Of a DNA stretch of 64,000 nucleotides, positions 34,031-41,174 are shown in pieces. Made by a program: the position numbers and the translations under genes. Location: NCBI RefSeq assembly GCF_900129455.1, contig NZ_FQVU01000004.1, positions 310,001 through 374,000 of the forward strand, written 5' to 3'. How positions within the stretch are numbered: position 1 is the first letter of the stretch; every line of letters begins with the position of its first letter. The DNA is from Jatrophihabitans endophyticus. GTDB taxonomy: Bacteria > Actinomycetota > Actinomycetes > Mycobacteriales > Jatrophihabitantaceae. The notes beneath the pieces were generated by a model. The model was not told where the DNA came from. It did no database searches and saw only the letters and a program-made list of their open reading frames with translations.

Positions 34031-35209
34031 TCAGGCCGGGACGCCCAGGGTGCGCGTGAAGCCGTCGGGCACCAGCACGTGCTCGGGCGTCAGCTCGGCG
34101 AGCGACGACACCCCGATGCCCATGAGCGCCGAGTCGATCCCCGAGCGCAGCACGTCGAGGACGTTCTCCACGCCGGCCTGGCCGTTGGCGCCGAGACCCC
34201 ACAGGTAGGCGCGGCCGATCATCACCGCGCGGGCTCCGAGCGCGAGGGCCTTGACGACGTCGCCGCCGCGGCGGACGCCGCCGTCGAGCAGCACCTCGAT
34301 GTCGTCGCCGACGGCCGCGGCGATCGAGGGCAGGACCCGGATGGTGGCCGGGGTGCCGTCGAGGTTGTTGCCGCCGTGGTTGGAGACCGACAGTGCGGTG
34401 GCACCGGCGTCGACGGCGCGCCGGGCCTCGTCCACCCGGGTGACGCCCTTGACCATGAACGGCCCGCCCCACTGCTCGCGCAGCCAGGCGACCTGCTCCC
34501 ACGTGGGCGGCGGCGTCTGCATCCACTCGCCGTAGACGCCGAAGAACGTCGGGGCGTCGGTACCGGGGTCCTGCATGTTCGGCACGGTGAGGTCCGGGAT
34601 GCGCTTGGTGCGCAGGAAGTCGCGCAGCCACCGCGGCCGGGTGAGGGCCTCGGGGGCGAAGCGCACGGCCTCCTTGAGGTCGATGCGCTCCGGGATGCGC
34701 GGGCTGCCCCAGTCGCGGCCCATCGAGAACGACCAGTCGAGCGTCGCGATGAGCCCGACCGCCCCGGCGGCGCGGGCGCGCTCCATGCGCTGGACGATCT
34801 GGTCCATGCTGCCCGACCAGTAGATCTGGAAGAACGTCTGCGGGTTGGCGGCGACGACCTCCTCGACCGGCTTGCTCGCGAAGCTGGACAGCCCCATCGC
34901 GGTGCCCCGGGCGGCGGCGGCCCGGGCCACCGCGACCTCGCCGTCGGGGTGGACGGCCTGCACGCCGGTGGGGGAGATGACGACGGGCAGCGCGATGTCC
35001 TGGCCCATGACGTGCGTGCCGAGGTCGCGGGTCGCGGACTGGCCCGCCGTGCGCGGGGCCCAGCCGAGCTCGCCGAAGGCGGCCGTGTTGTCCTCGATCG
35101 TGACGCCGCGCTCGGACCCGGCGACGAGCGCCGAGTAGACGGACCTGGGCAGCCGCTTCTGCGCGCGGCGCTGGGCCTCGGCGACGCTCTCGAACCACGG
35201 GTTGGCCAT
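34031..35209 (-). CDS. mftD: Mycofactocin maturase MftD, FMN-dependent alpha-hydroxy-acid dehydrogenase family
   Basis: This 392-residue flavoenzyme of the lactate dehydrogenase/glycolate oxidase family has Lys254, the catalytic His278 and the segment SNHGGNNLDGTPAT. GGNNLDG in place of the usual GGRQLD distinguishes MftD from lactate-oxidising relatives. In mycofactocin biosynthesis MftD oxidatively deaminates the MftE product to the redox-active alpha-keto amide (premycofactocin). Its ATG overlaps the mftF stop (TGATG). Here it is the last gene of the operon, whereas in mycobacteria it follows mftC. Confidence 0.92.
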   Translation of the reverse strand: MANPWFESVAEAQRRAQKRLPRSVYSALVAGSERGVTIEDNTAAFGELGWAPRTAGQSATRDLGTHVMGQDIALPVVISPTGVQAVHPDGEVAVARAAAARGTAMGLSSFASKPVEEVVAANPQTFFQIYWSGSMDQIVQRMERARAAGAVGLIATLDWSFSMGRDWGSPRIPERIDLKEAVRFAPEALTRPRWLRDFLRTKRIPDLTVPNMQDPGTDAPTFFGVYGEWMQTPPPTWEQVAWLREQWGGPFMVKGVTRVDEARRAVDAGATALSVSNHGGNNLDGTPATIRVLPSIAAAVGDDIEVLLDGGVRRGGDVVKALALGARAVMIGRAYLWGLGANGQAGVENVLDVLRSGIDSALMGIGVSSLAELTPEHVLVPDGFTRTLGVPA

Positions 35210-36687
35210 CAGGTGCTCCTTCGACGGGTGGGGACGGGCCGCGCCCGCACGGGCAGCAGCGGGGTGATCGTGCGGTGCCGGACGCAGCCGGCGACGACGC
35301 CGGCGCCGTACGCGCAGTCGTCGGCGACGGCGGCGGCGGCGAAGCGGACGGGGTCGAGCTCCGGGCGGCGGCGGCGCCACTCAGTGAGCGCCGGGGCGAG
35401 CAGCAGCGCGAGGGCGCTCGTCCTGGTCCGGCGGCGTGTGGTGGCGAGCAGCAGCGCGGGAGCGGCGAACTGCACCGCGTAGCGGGCCACGCCGAGCCCG
35501 GTCTGCCCGACGCCGCGGACGACGTGCGCGGGCCGGACGGCGGTCGCGGGCAGGCCGGCCGCCGCCACCGTCCTACGGGTCGCGACCAGCGCGCCGGCCG
35601 CGGCGCCGACGGCCGTCATCGGCCGGCGGGCGAGCAGGGCGACGACGGCCGTGGTGTACCAGGGGTGCACGACCAGGGGAGCCAGGTTGCGCGGATGCTT
35701 GCGTGCCAGCGGCGCCGCGGACGTGCCGTAGCGGAACCGGCGCGCGAGCAGGCCGCGCCAGGTGTGCGGATCGTGGTGGGTGACGGTCGTGGCGGGGCAG
35801 TAGCGCACCTGCCCGCCGTCGGCGAGCAGCCGCCACACGAGGTCGACGTCCTCGCCGTAGCGCAGCGCGGGGTCGAAGACGTGACCGGCGCGGGCGACGT
35901 CGCGCAGCGCCTCGGTGCGCGCGACGAGCACCGCGGTCGGCACGTAGGACACCGGCGTGTAGGGCGCGACCCGGGCGGGCTCGGGGCCGAGGTCGAGGCT
36001 GCCGCGGGCGCGGCTGTAGCGCGCCGACGCGCTCGCCCCGCTCTCGGCGCGGATGCGCGGTGCCGCCGCCGCGGTGAGCGGGTCGGCCAGCTGGGCGGCG
36101 AGCTCGTGCAGCGCCGCCGGTGTCGCCTCGGTGTCGCTGTCGACGAGCGCGACCAGCTCGGTGGCGACCGCGGCGAGGCCGGCGTTTCGGGCGGCTCCGG
36201 GGCCGCCGTTCACGGCGAGGCGCACCACGCGGGCGCCGTGGCGCGCGGCGACCCGCCGGACGGCCGCCGCGTCGGGCGAGGCATCGTCGACCACGACGAC
36301 GGGATGGACCCCGCCGAGCGCGGCGAGGGAGCGGTCGAGCTCGGCGGGCCGGTCGTGGACCGGGACCACGACCGTCAGCGACGGCACGCCGTCGCCCACC
36401 GGCGGTACGGGAGGCACCGGGTGCGCCATCCCAACGGCGACGAAGCGGCGGGCGACCAGCCCGCTCACCCGGCCCGCGACCGGCGCGCCGGAGCGCAGGT
36501 CCGCCCAGGCCTGCCGGCCGGCGGCCGAGAGCCGCAGCACGCGCGCCGGCTGTCCGCCGAACCACACCCCCGGCTCCACCTCCGTGGCGTCCGCGCCGGG
36601 GGTGACCCGGAACCCGTCGGGCAGCGGCACGTCCTCGACCGCGGGCCGGGCGGCGGTGGTGGTGGCCGCGGCCGCGGCGGTGCTCAC
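35209..36687 (-). CDS. mftF: Mycofactocin glycosyltransferase MftF
   Basis: This 492-residue family 2 glycosyltransferase has the opening strand LTVVVPVHDRP, the nucleotide-sugar residues VVDDASPD and the DxD-type LVDSDTE, and an acceptor region YGEDVDLVWRL. Hydrophobic C-terminal segments (about 365-470) suggest membrane association. A roughly 100-residue N-terminal domain with GVWFGGQPARVLRLS is typical of MftF. The enzyme adds glucose units to premycofactocin. The GTG start overlaps the SDR stop. Confidence 0.92.
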   Translation of the reverse strand: MSTAAAAATTTAARPAVEDVPLPDGFRVTPGADATEVEPGVWFGGQPARVLRLSAAGRQAWADLRSGAPVAGRVSGLVARRFVAVGMAHPVPPVPPVGDGVPSLTVVVPVHDRPAELDRSLAALGGVHPVVVVDDASPDAAAVRRVAARHGARVVRLAVNGGPGAARNAGLAAVATELVALVDSDTEATPAALHELAAQLADPLTAAAAPRIRAESGASASARYSRARGSLDLGPEPARVAPYTPVSYVPTAVLVARTEALRDVARAGHVFDPALRYGEDVDLVWRLLADGGQVRYCPATTVTHHDPHTWRGLLARRFRYGTSAAPLARKHPRNLAPLVVHPWYTTAVVALLARRPMTAVGAAAGALVATRRTVAAAGLPATAVRPAHVVRGVGQTGLGVARYAVQFAAPALLLATTRRRTRTSALALLLAPALTEWRRRRPELDPVRFAAAAVADDCAYGAGVVAGCVRHRTITPLLPVRARPVPTRRRST

Positions 36688-37466
36688 AGCGCCAACCCGC
36701 CGTCGACCGGCACGACGGCGCCCGTGGTGCCGCTCGCGGCCGGGCTCGCCAGGAAGGCCAGGACGGCCGCGACCTCGCCCGGGTCGAGCAGCCGTCCGAT
36801 GGGCTGCTGCGCGGCGAACGGGGTGGCGTCGGGCAGTGCGTAGAGTCGCGCGCTCTCGGCCAGGATGTCGGTGTCGGTCGAGCCCGGGCTCACGGCGTTG
36901 GCGGTGACGCCGGTCGGCCCCAGCTCGACGGCGAGCGCACGGATCGCGGCGGCGACGCCGGCCTTCGCGGCGCAGTAGGCCGCGAGCAGCGGGAGGCCGC
37001 GCGTCGCCGCCGCGGAGGCGACGGCGAGGAAGCGCCCGGAGCGCGGCGCGGGTCGCCGCAGCAGCGCGGGCACCGCGACGCGGGCGAGGTTGAGCGTGCC
37101 GGTCAGGTTGACGTCCACGACGGCACGTTCCTGCGCGAGCGGCACGTCGGGCTGCGGCACGCCCCCGGCGATGACGCCGGCGACGGCGACGGCCGCGTCC
37201 AGGCCGCCGAAGCGCTCCTCGGCCAGGGCGACGGCGGCGGCCAGCCCGTCGACGTCGCGGACGTCGGCCACGTGTGCGACGGCCTGCTCGCCGGCGGCGG
37301 CGACGACGGCGTCGAGTTGGGAGCGCGACGCCAGGGGATAGGGCAGGGCGGGATCGTCGGTGCACGCGTCGACCGCCACCACCTGCCAGCCCGCCGCGGC
37401 GAGGGCGGCGACGGTGGCCGCGCCGATGCCGCGGGCGGCGCCGGTGACCACCGCGACGCGGCTCAT
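36684..37466 (-). CDS. Mycofactocin-cluster SDR family oxidoreductase
   Basis: This 260-residue SDR has TGAARGIG at about 9-16, an altered NNAG region (VAVAGVIAGG) and an active site in SAAATRGLPLLAAYCAAKAG (YxxxK kept). It is embedded in the operon between mftE and mftF with ATGA-type overlaps on both sides, so it is co-translated with the biosynthetic enzymes. SDRs found inside mycofactocin loci are thought to be users or partners of the cofactor. Whether it takes part in biosynthesis or is a client cannot be told from sequence. Confidence 0.85.
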   Translation of the reverse strand: MSRVAVVTGAARGIGAATVAALAAAGWQVVAVDACTDDPALPYPLASRSQLDAVVAAAGEQAVAHVADVRDVDGLAAAVALAEERFGGLDAAVAVAGVIAGGVPQPDVPLAQERAVVDVNLTGTLNLARVAVPALLRRPAPRSGRFLAVASAAATRGLPLLAAYCAAKAGVAAAIRALAVELGPTGVTANAVSPGSTDTDILAESARLYALPDATPFAAQQPIGRLLDPGEVAAVLAFLASPAASGTTGAVVPVDGGLAL

Positions 37467-38224
37467 CCGGCTCGTCCGCTGGTGTGGATCGGGTCGTCGC
37501 GCGACCCGCTCGGGTCGGTGGCCCGTGGCCGGGCATCCGGCGCGAAGACCCGATCGACGAAGGCGACGAGCGCGCGTTCGAGACCGGCCAGCGTGGCCGC
37601 GCCCTCCTGCGCCGAGGCGCCGGTCGGGTCGCCGAGGACGCCGTTGGCACTCACCGCACGGACGCCGCCCGCGCGCAGCAGGGGCAGGACCTCGGCGATC
37701 GGTCGGGTGTCGCCCGGCCGTGCCGACGCGAGGTCGACGCGGCGGGCGTCCAACGCGAGCTGCAGGGACGTCTCGGTGCGGCCGGCGTGGGCGTCGACGT
37801 ACCCGGTGGGACTCCACGCCTGCACCACCCGCCCCTCCGCGCGCAGCAGCGTGACCGCGCGCGTCAGCGGGGCGGCGTTGCCGCCGTGCCCCGACACGAA
37901 CAGCAGCCGGCCGAACGTGAGCGACGCGGAGCGGCCGAGCTCGACGAGCAGGTGCTCCAGCGCGTCCTGACCCAGGGACAGCGTGCCGGCGAAGCCGTCG
38001 TGCTCGCCGCTGGAGCCGTAGGGGACGGCCGGTGCGACCACCACCGCCGGCCGCGCGGCGCCGAGCGCCGCGCACAGCGTCCCGGCGACGTCGGTGTCGG
38101 TCGACAGCGGCAGGTGCGGGCCGTGCTGCTCGGTGGCGCCGAGCGGCACCGCGAGGATCGACCCGGCCGCGGCGCGCTCGCGCACCTGCGGCCAGGTGAG
38201 GTCGCCGAGCAGCGTGGCGGTCAC
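37463..38224 (-). CDS. mftE: Mycofactocin precursor peptidase MftE (creatininase family)
   Basis: This 253-residue metal-dependent amidohydrolase has the creatininase motif GATEQHGPHLPLSTDT (29-44; Glu32, His34 and the Asp pair are metal ligands), then GSSGEHDGFAGTLS and SGHGGNAAPL. MftE cleaves the MftC-modified peptide to release the C-terminal Val-Tyr-derived cyclic product. The GTG start overlaps the mftC stop by three bases. The C-terminal 30 residues are a variable, charged extension. Confidence 0.93.
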   Translation of the reverse strand: MTATLLGDLTWPQVRERAAAGSILAVPLGATEQHGPHLPLSTDTDVAGTLCAALGAARPAVVVAPAVPYGSSGEHDGFAGTLSLGQDALEHLLVELGRSASLTFGRLLFVSGHGGNAAPLTRAVTLLRAEGRVVQAWSPTGYVDAHAGRTETSLQLALDARRVDLASARPGDTRPIAEVLPLLRAGGVRAVSANGVLGDPTGASAQEGAATLAGLERALVAFVDRVFAPDARPRATDPSGSRDDPIHTSGRAG

Positions 38225-39456
38225 GCCGGCCGGAAGCCCGCGAGCGGGTTCTCGTCGCACGCCCGGTCGGCCGCGGCCGGCGGGGTCAGCGGGCGCGACG
38301 TCGAGAGGGTCACCGTGACCGGGGTGCGCCGCGGCGTGCGGGTCGTGCGGTGCGAGTGGTCGAGCGACGGCTTCGGCGCACCGGTCCGGTCGACGAGGGT
38401 GAGCATGCGCTCGCCGTGGCCCTTGACGCACTCCGGGTCGGGGCCGTCGAGGGGCAGGCCGGTGAAGAACTTCGCGGCCATGCAGCCACCGCGGCACGAG
38501 TCGAAGGCCGAGCAGCTCGAGCACGCGCCGCCGGTCTGCGGCTGACGCAGCTCGGTGAACAGCTCGGAGGTCTGCCACACGCCGCGGAAGCCGTCGGTGT
38601 CGCGGACGTTGCCGGCGAGGAAGTTCTCGTGGATCGCGAACGGGCACGCGTACACGTCGCCGACGGGGTCGACGAGGCACACGACCCGCCCGGCGCCGCA
38701 CAGGTTGAGCCCGGGCATCGCGCCGTCGCCGAAACCGGCCAGGTGGAAGAAGGAGTCGCCGGTCAGCACGTTCTCGCCGTGCGCGACGAGCCAGTCGTAG
38801 AGCTCGCGCTGCTGCTCCGCGGTGACGTGCAGGTCGTCCCACACGTCGGCGCCGCGGCCCGACGGCCGCAGCCTGGTTATGCGCAGTTGTGCGTCATATC
38901 GGTCGGCGATCGCCTTGAAGGCGTCGAGCTGGCCCACGTTCTCACGCGTCATGACGACGGAGATCTTGAAGCCGCGAAAGCCCGCCGCCTTCAGATTCTC
39001 CATCGCGCGGATGGCCGTGTCGTAGGAACCGGGGCCGCGCACGACGTCGTTGATCTCGGCGGTGGCGCCGTCGAGGGAGATCTGGACGTCGACGTAGTCC
39101 GACGCGGCCAGCTGCGCCGCGACCGTCGGCGTGATCTTGACGCCGTTGGTGGAGAACTTGACCCCGACGTGGTGCTCGGTGGCGTAGTCGACGAGCTCCC
39201 AGAAGTCCGGCCGGACCGTGGGCTCGCCGCCGCCGATGTTGACGTAGAAGATCTGCATCCGCTCGAACTCGTCGATCAGCGCCTTGCACTCGGCGGTCGA
39301 CAGCTCGCGCGGGTCGCGGCGGCCCGAGGACGACAGGCAGTGCACGCACGAGAGGTTGCAGGCGTAGGTGAGCTCCCACGTCAGGCAGATGGGCGCGTCC
39401 AGGCCGAACTGGAACTGCTCGACGAGCGGGAGCGGGGCGTCGGACAGTGCGGTCAT
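38221..39456 (-). CDS. mftC: Mycofactocin radical SAM maturase MftC
   Basis: This 411-residue radical SAM enzyme has the cluster motif CNLSCVHC (Cys33, Cys37 and Cys40). A SPASM-type C-terminal domain carries further cysteines (CGAGRVVC, YACPF, then CSSCSAFDSCRGGC) for auxiliary Fe-S clusters. MftC decarboxylates the C-terminal Tyr of MftA and links it to the preceding Val. Its ATG overlaps the mftB stop. The last roughly 50 residues after the SPASM region are a low-complexity Thr/Arg/Pro tail that seems longer than usual. Confidence 0.95.
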   Translation of the reverse strand: MTALSDAPLPLVEQFQFGLDAPICLTWELTYACNLSCVHCLSSSGRRDPRELSTAECKALIDEFERMQIFYVNIGGGEPTVRPDFWELVDYATEHHVGVKFSTNGVKITPTVAAQLAASDYVDVQISLDGATAEINDVVRGPGSYDTAIRAMENLKAAGFRGFKISVVMTRENVGQLDAFKAIADRYDAQLRITRLRPSGRGADVWDDLHVTAEQQRELYDWLVAHGENVLTGDSFFHLAGFGDGAMPGLNLCGAGRVVCLVDPVGDVYACPFAIHENFLAGNVRDTDGFRGVWQTSELFTELRQPQTGGACSSCSAFDSCRGGCMAAKFFTGLPLDGPDPECVKGHGERMLTLVDRTGAPKPSLDHSHRTTRTPRRTPVTVTLSTSRPLTPPAAADRACDENPLAGFRPA

Positions 39457-39728
39457 GCGGGCGTCCTCTCGCAGATCATGCGTGACGTGGCGAGCGTGCC
39501 GAGGGCGGCGCGGTAGCGGGGGACCTCGGCGTCCGCGACCCCGGCGGCGACGCACGCGTCGCGGGCGGTGTCGAAGTCGGCGAGCCCCTGCAGCACGCGC
39601 AGCAGGGTGGGGTCCTTGAGGAAGGACAGCCGGCGGGTGCCGAAGTGGTACAGCAGCGCCCCGAAGCGTTCCGGGCGTACCGACACCTGGTCGTGCACCC
39701 GCCAGGCGGTGTCCAGGTCGAACGACAT
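39453..39728 (-). CDS. mftB: Mycofactocin peptide chaperone MftB
   Basis: This 91-residue protein matches the MftB family: MSFDLDTAWRVHDQVSVRPE at the start, GALLYHFGTRRLSFLKDPTLL in the middle. It is a RiPP-recognition-element protein that binds the MftA leader and presents it to MftC. It lies 12 bases after mftA and overlaps mftC by four bases. No strong ribosome site is visible, so translation may be coupled to mftA. Confidence 0.93.
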   Translation of the reverse strand: MSFDLDTAWRVHDQVSVRPERFGALLYHFGTRRLSFLKDPTLLRVLQGLADFDTARDACVAAGVADAEVPRYRAALGTLATSRMICERTPA

Positions 39729-39740
39729 CGGTCGTGCGGT

Positions 39741-39866
39741 CTAGTAGACGCCGCACATGCCGTCGATGGAGACCTCTTCGACGAGGACGTCCTCGACGGG
39801 TGCCTCGGGGACGGCCGCGGTCTCGGTGGTCTCGTCGGTGACGGTGGTGGTGGTCTCGTCGGTCAT
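39741..39866 (-). CDS. mftA: Mycofactocin precursor peptide MftA
   Basis: This is a 41-codon gene too short for routine calling. It begins MTDETTTTVTDET and ends IDGMCGVY, the conserved C-terminus of mycofactocin precursors; the final Val-Tyr is converted into the cofactor. The ATG at 39866 is preceded by AAGGGA at suitable distance. The leader is acidic and Thr-rich, suited to MftB binding. It is the first gene of the minus-strand operon, 12 bases before mftB. Confidence 0.95.
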   Translation of the reverse strand: MTDETTTTVTDETTETAAVPEAPVEDVLVEEVSIDGMCGVY

Positions 39867-39897
39867 CGTCTGGGTCCCTTCGGATCGGGCGGGGTGA

Positions 39898-39920
39898 GTT
39901 GCGGCACCCGGTGTCGCAAC
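39898..39920. promoter_or_regulatory. Operator-like palindrome 1 between mftA and mftR
   Basis: Arms GTTGCGGCACC and GGTGTCGCAAC surround a central C, an imperfect 23-base inverted repeat with one mismatched pair. It lies 32 bases upstream of the mftA start. With the second copy 39 bases away it is the probable binding site of the adjacent TetR-type MftR. Confidence 0.7.
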
Positions 39921-39936
39921 GTGGCAGCAGACTACG

Positions 39937-39959
39937 GTTGCGGCATCCGGTGCCGCAAT
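39937..39959. promoter_or_regulatory. Operator-like palindrome 2 between mftA and mftR
   Basis: GTTGCGGCATCC followed by GGTGCCGCAAT repeats the pattern of 39898-39920 (19 of 23 positions identical). The centre-to-centre distance is 39 bases. It lies 26 bases before the mftR start codon, so occupancy would block mftR as well as the mftA promoter. Confidence 0.7.
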
Positions 39960-39984
39960 AGGTCACGTCGGCTATCGTCGACCG

Positions 39985-40635
39985 GTGCCGGAGACGGGCC
40001 CCGCGAGGCCGGGCCGCAAGCCGACGACCAATCCCGAGGTCATCGAGGCGGCCGCCCTCCGGCTGTTCGCCGAGCACGGCTACGCGGCCACGACCGTCGA
40101 CATGATCGCGGCCGAGGCGGGCACCAGTCGCCGGACGTTCTTCCGCTGGTTCGACACCAAGGCCGGCACGCTGTGGCGCGAGTTCGACACCGAGGTCGCC
40201 AACCTGAGCGCGCAGCTCGCGGCGGTCCCGCAGGACGTGCCGGCCATGGCCGCGGTCCGCCGGGCGGTCGTCGCGGTCAACCACTACCGGGCCGCGGACG
40301 TCGGGGAGCTGCGGGCGCGGATGACGCTCATCGGCTCCGAGCCGGAGCTCGCGGCCAGTGCCGCGGTCCACTACGACGCGTGGGAGCGGGCGGTGAGCGA
40401 CTTCGTCGCCCGGCGCGCGGGGCTCGCCGCCGACTCGCTCTACCCGCTCGCCGTCGGTCGGGCGACGCTCGCGGCCTGCCGGGCCGCCTTCGACCGCTGG
40501 ATCGCCAACGCCGACGCCGACCTGACGGTCTACCTCGACGCCGCGCTGGCCGCCCTCGCCGACGGGTTCGCCGACGCGGTCCTCGTCGCGGAGCCGACCG
40601 GCCCGCGGCGGCGCCGTCGCGCCCCGCGCCGCTGA
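39985..40635 (+). CDS. mftR: Mycofactocin system TetR-type regulator MftR
   Basis: This 216-residue TetR-family repressor has the MftR-typical GRKPTTNPEVIEAAALRLF opening and a helix-turn-helix ending SRRTFFRWFDTKAGTLWREFD. It is divergent from mftA. The GTG start lacks a clear ribosome site and may be leaderless or nearly so. MftR proteins are known to repress the mft operon and to respond to long-chain acyl-CoA. The two palindromes in the intergenic region are the expected targets. The C-terminus is a basic Arg-rich tail. Confidence 0.9.
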   Translation: MPETGPARPGRKPTTNPEVIEAAALRLFAEHGYAATTVDMIAAEAGTSRRTFFRWFDTKAGTLWREFDTEVANLSAQLAAVPQDVPAMAAVRRAVVAVNHYRAADVGELRARMTLIGSEPELAASAAVHYDAWERAVSDFVARRAGLAADSLYPLAVGRATLAACRAAFDRWIANADADLTVYLDAALAALADGFADAVLVAEPTGPRRRRRAPRR

Positions 40636-40664
40636 CGCGAAGTCGAATCCCTCGCGCCGCCCTG

Positions 40665-40700
40665 TTGAAGTGACGCACGTCTCGTCCTATGGTCTGACCA
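40665..40700 (+). promoter_or_regulatory. Promoter of the hcm operon with overlapping FadR-type operator
   Basis: TTGAAG (40665-40670) and TATGGT (40688-40693) are 17 bases apart. TGGTCTGACCA (40690-40700) overlaps the -10 and fits the FadR-subfamily GntR consensus TNGTNNNACNA with full dyad symmetry around one base. The FadR-type regulator at 47257 is the natural candidate to bind it. Confidence 0.65.
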
Positions 40701-40733
40701 CAGCAAGGTTGACCGAAAAGCGAGGTGCAGGGG

Positions 40734-41174
40734 ATGACGGCAGTGCAGCAGCGGGCGGTCCCGATCCGCGTCATGCTGGCCAAGATCGGGCTCGACGGGC
40801 ACGACCGCGGGGTCAAGGTGGTCGCGCGGACGCTGCGTGACGCCGGCATGGAGGTCATCTACACCGGGCTGCACCGCAGCCCCGACCAGGTCGTCGACGC
40901 CGCCGTGCAGGAGGACGTCGACGTGCTCGGCGTCAGCCTGCTCTCCGGTGCGCACATGCCGATCTTCGGCCGGATCTTCGCCCTGCTCGACGAGCTGCCC
41001 GAGCCCCATCGCTTCGTGCTGCTGGCCGGCGGGGTCATGCCCGAGGAGGACGAGGCCGAGCTGCAGCGCCTGGGTGTCGCCGCCGTCCTCGGGCAGGACA
41101 CCACGCCCGAGACCATCGTCGCGACCGTGGAGCGGTTGGTCGACGAGCGCGCCGGCGAGAGCGCCGTGCGATGA
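40734..41174 (+). CDS. hcmB: 2-hydroxyisobutyryl-CoA mutase small, cobalamin-binding subunit
   Basis: This 146-residue B12-binding domain has the base-off motif DGHDRG (Asp21, His23, Gly26), with His23 the lower cobalt ligand, and later LLSGAHM and LLAGGVMPEED for the nucleotide tail. Its length fits the separate small subunits of isobutyryl-CoA and 2-hydroxyisobutyryl-CoA mutases. The ATG at 40734 is chosen; CGAGG lies eight bases upstream. Its stop overlaps the ligase ATG. The hcm assignment rests on the large subunit at 43649. Confidence 0.86.
   Translation: MTAVQQRAVPIRVMLAKIGLDGHDRGVKVVARTLRDAGMEVIYTGLHRSPDQVVDAAVQEDVDVLGVSLLSGAHMPIFGRIFALLDELPEPHRFVLLAGGVMPEEDEAELQRLGVAAVLGQDTTPETIVATVERLVDERAGESAVR

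Noticed and set aside
34031-35209. Annotation as L-lactate dehydrogenase or lactate 2-monooxygenase
   Set aside because: The gene is coupled to mftF inside the mycofactocin operon and has the GGNNLDG variant of the active-site loop.
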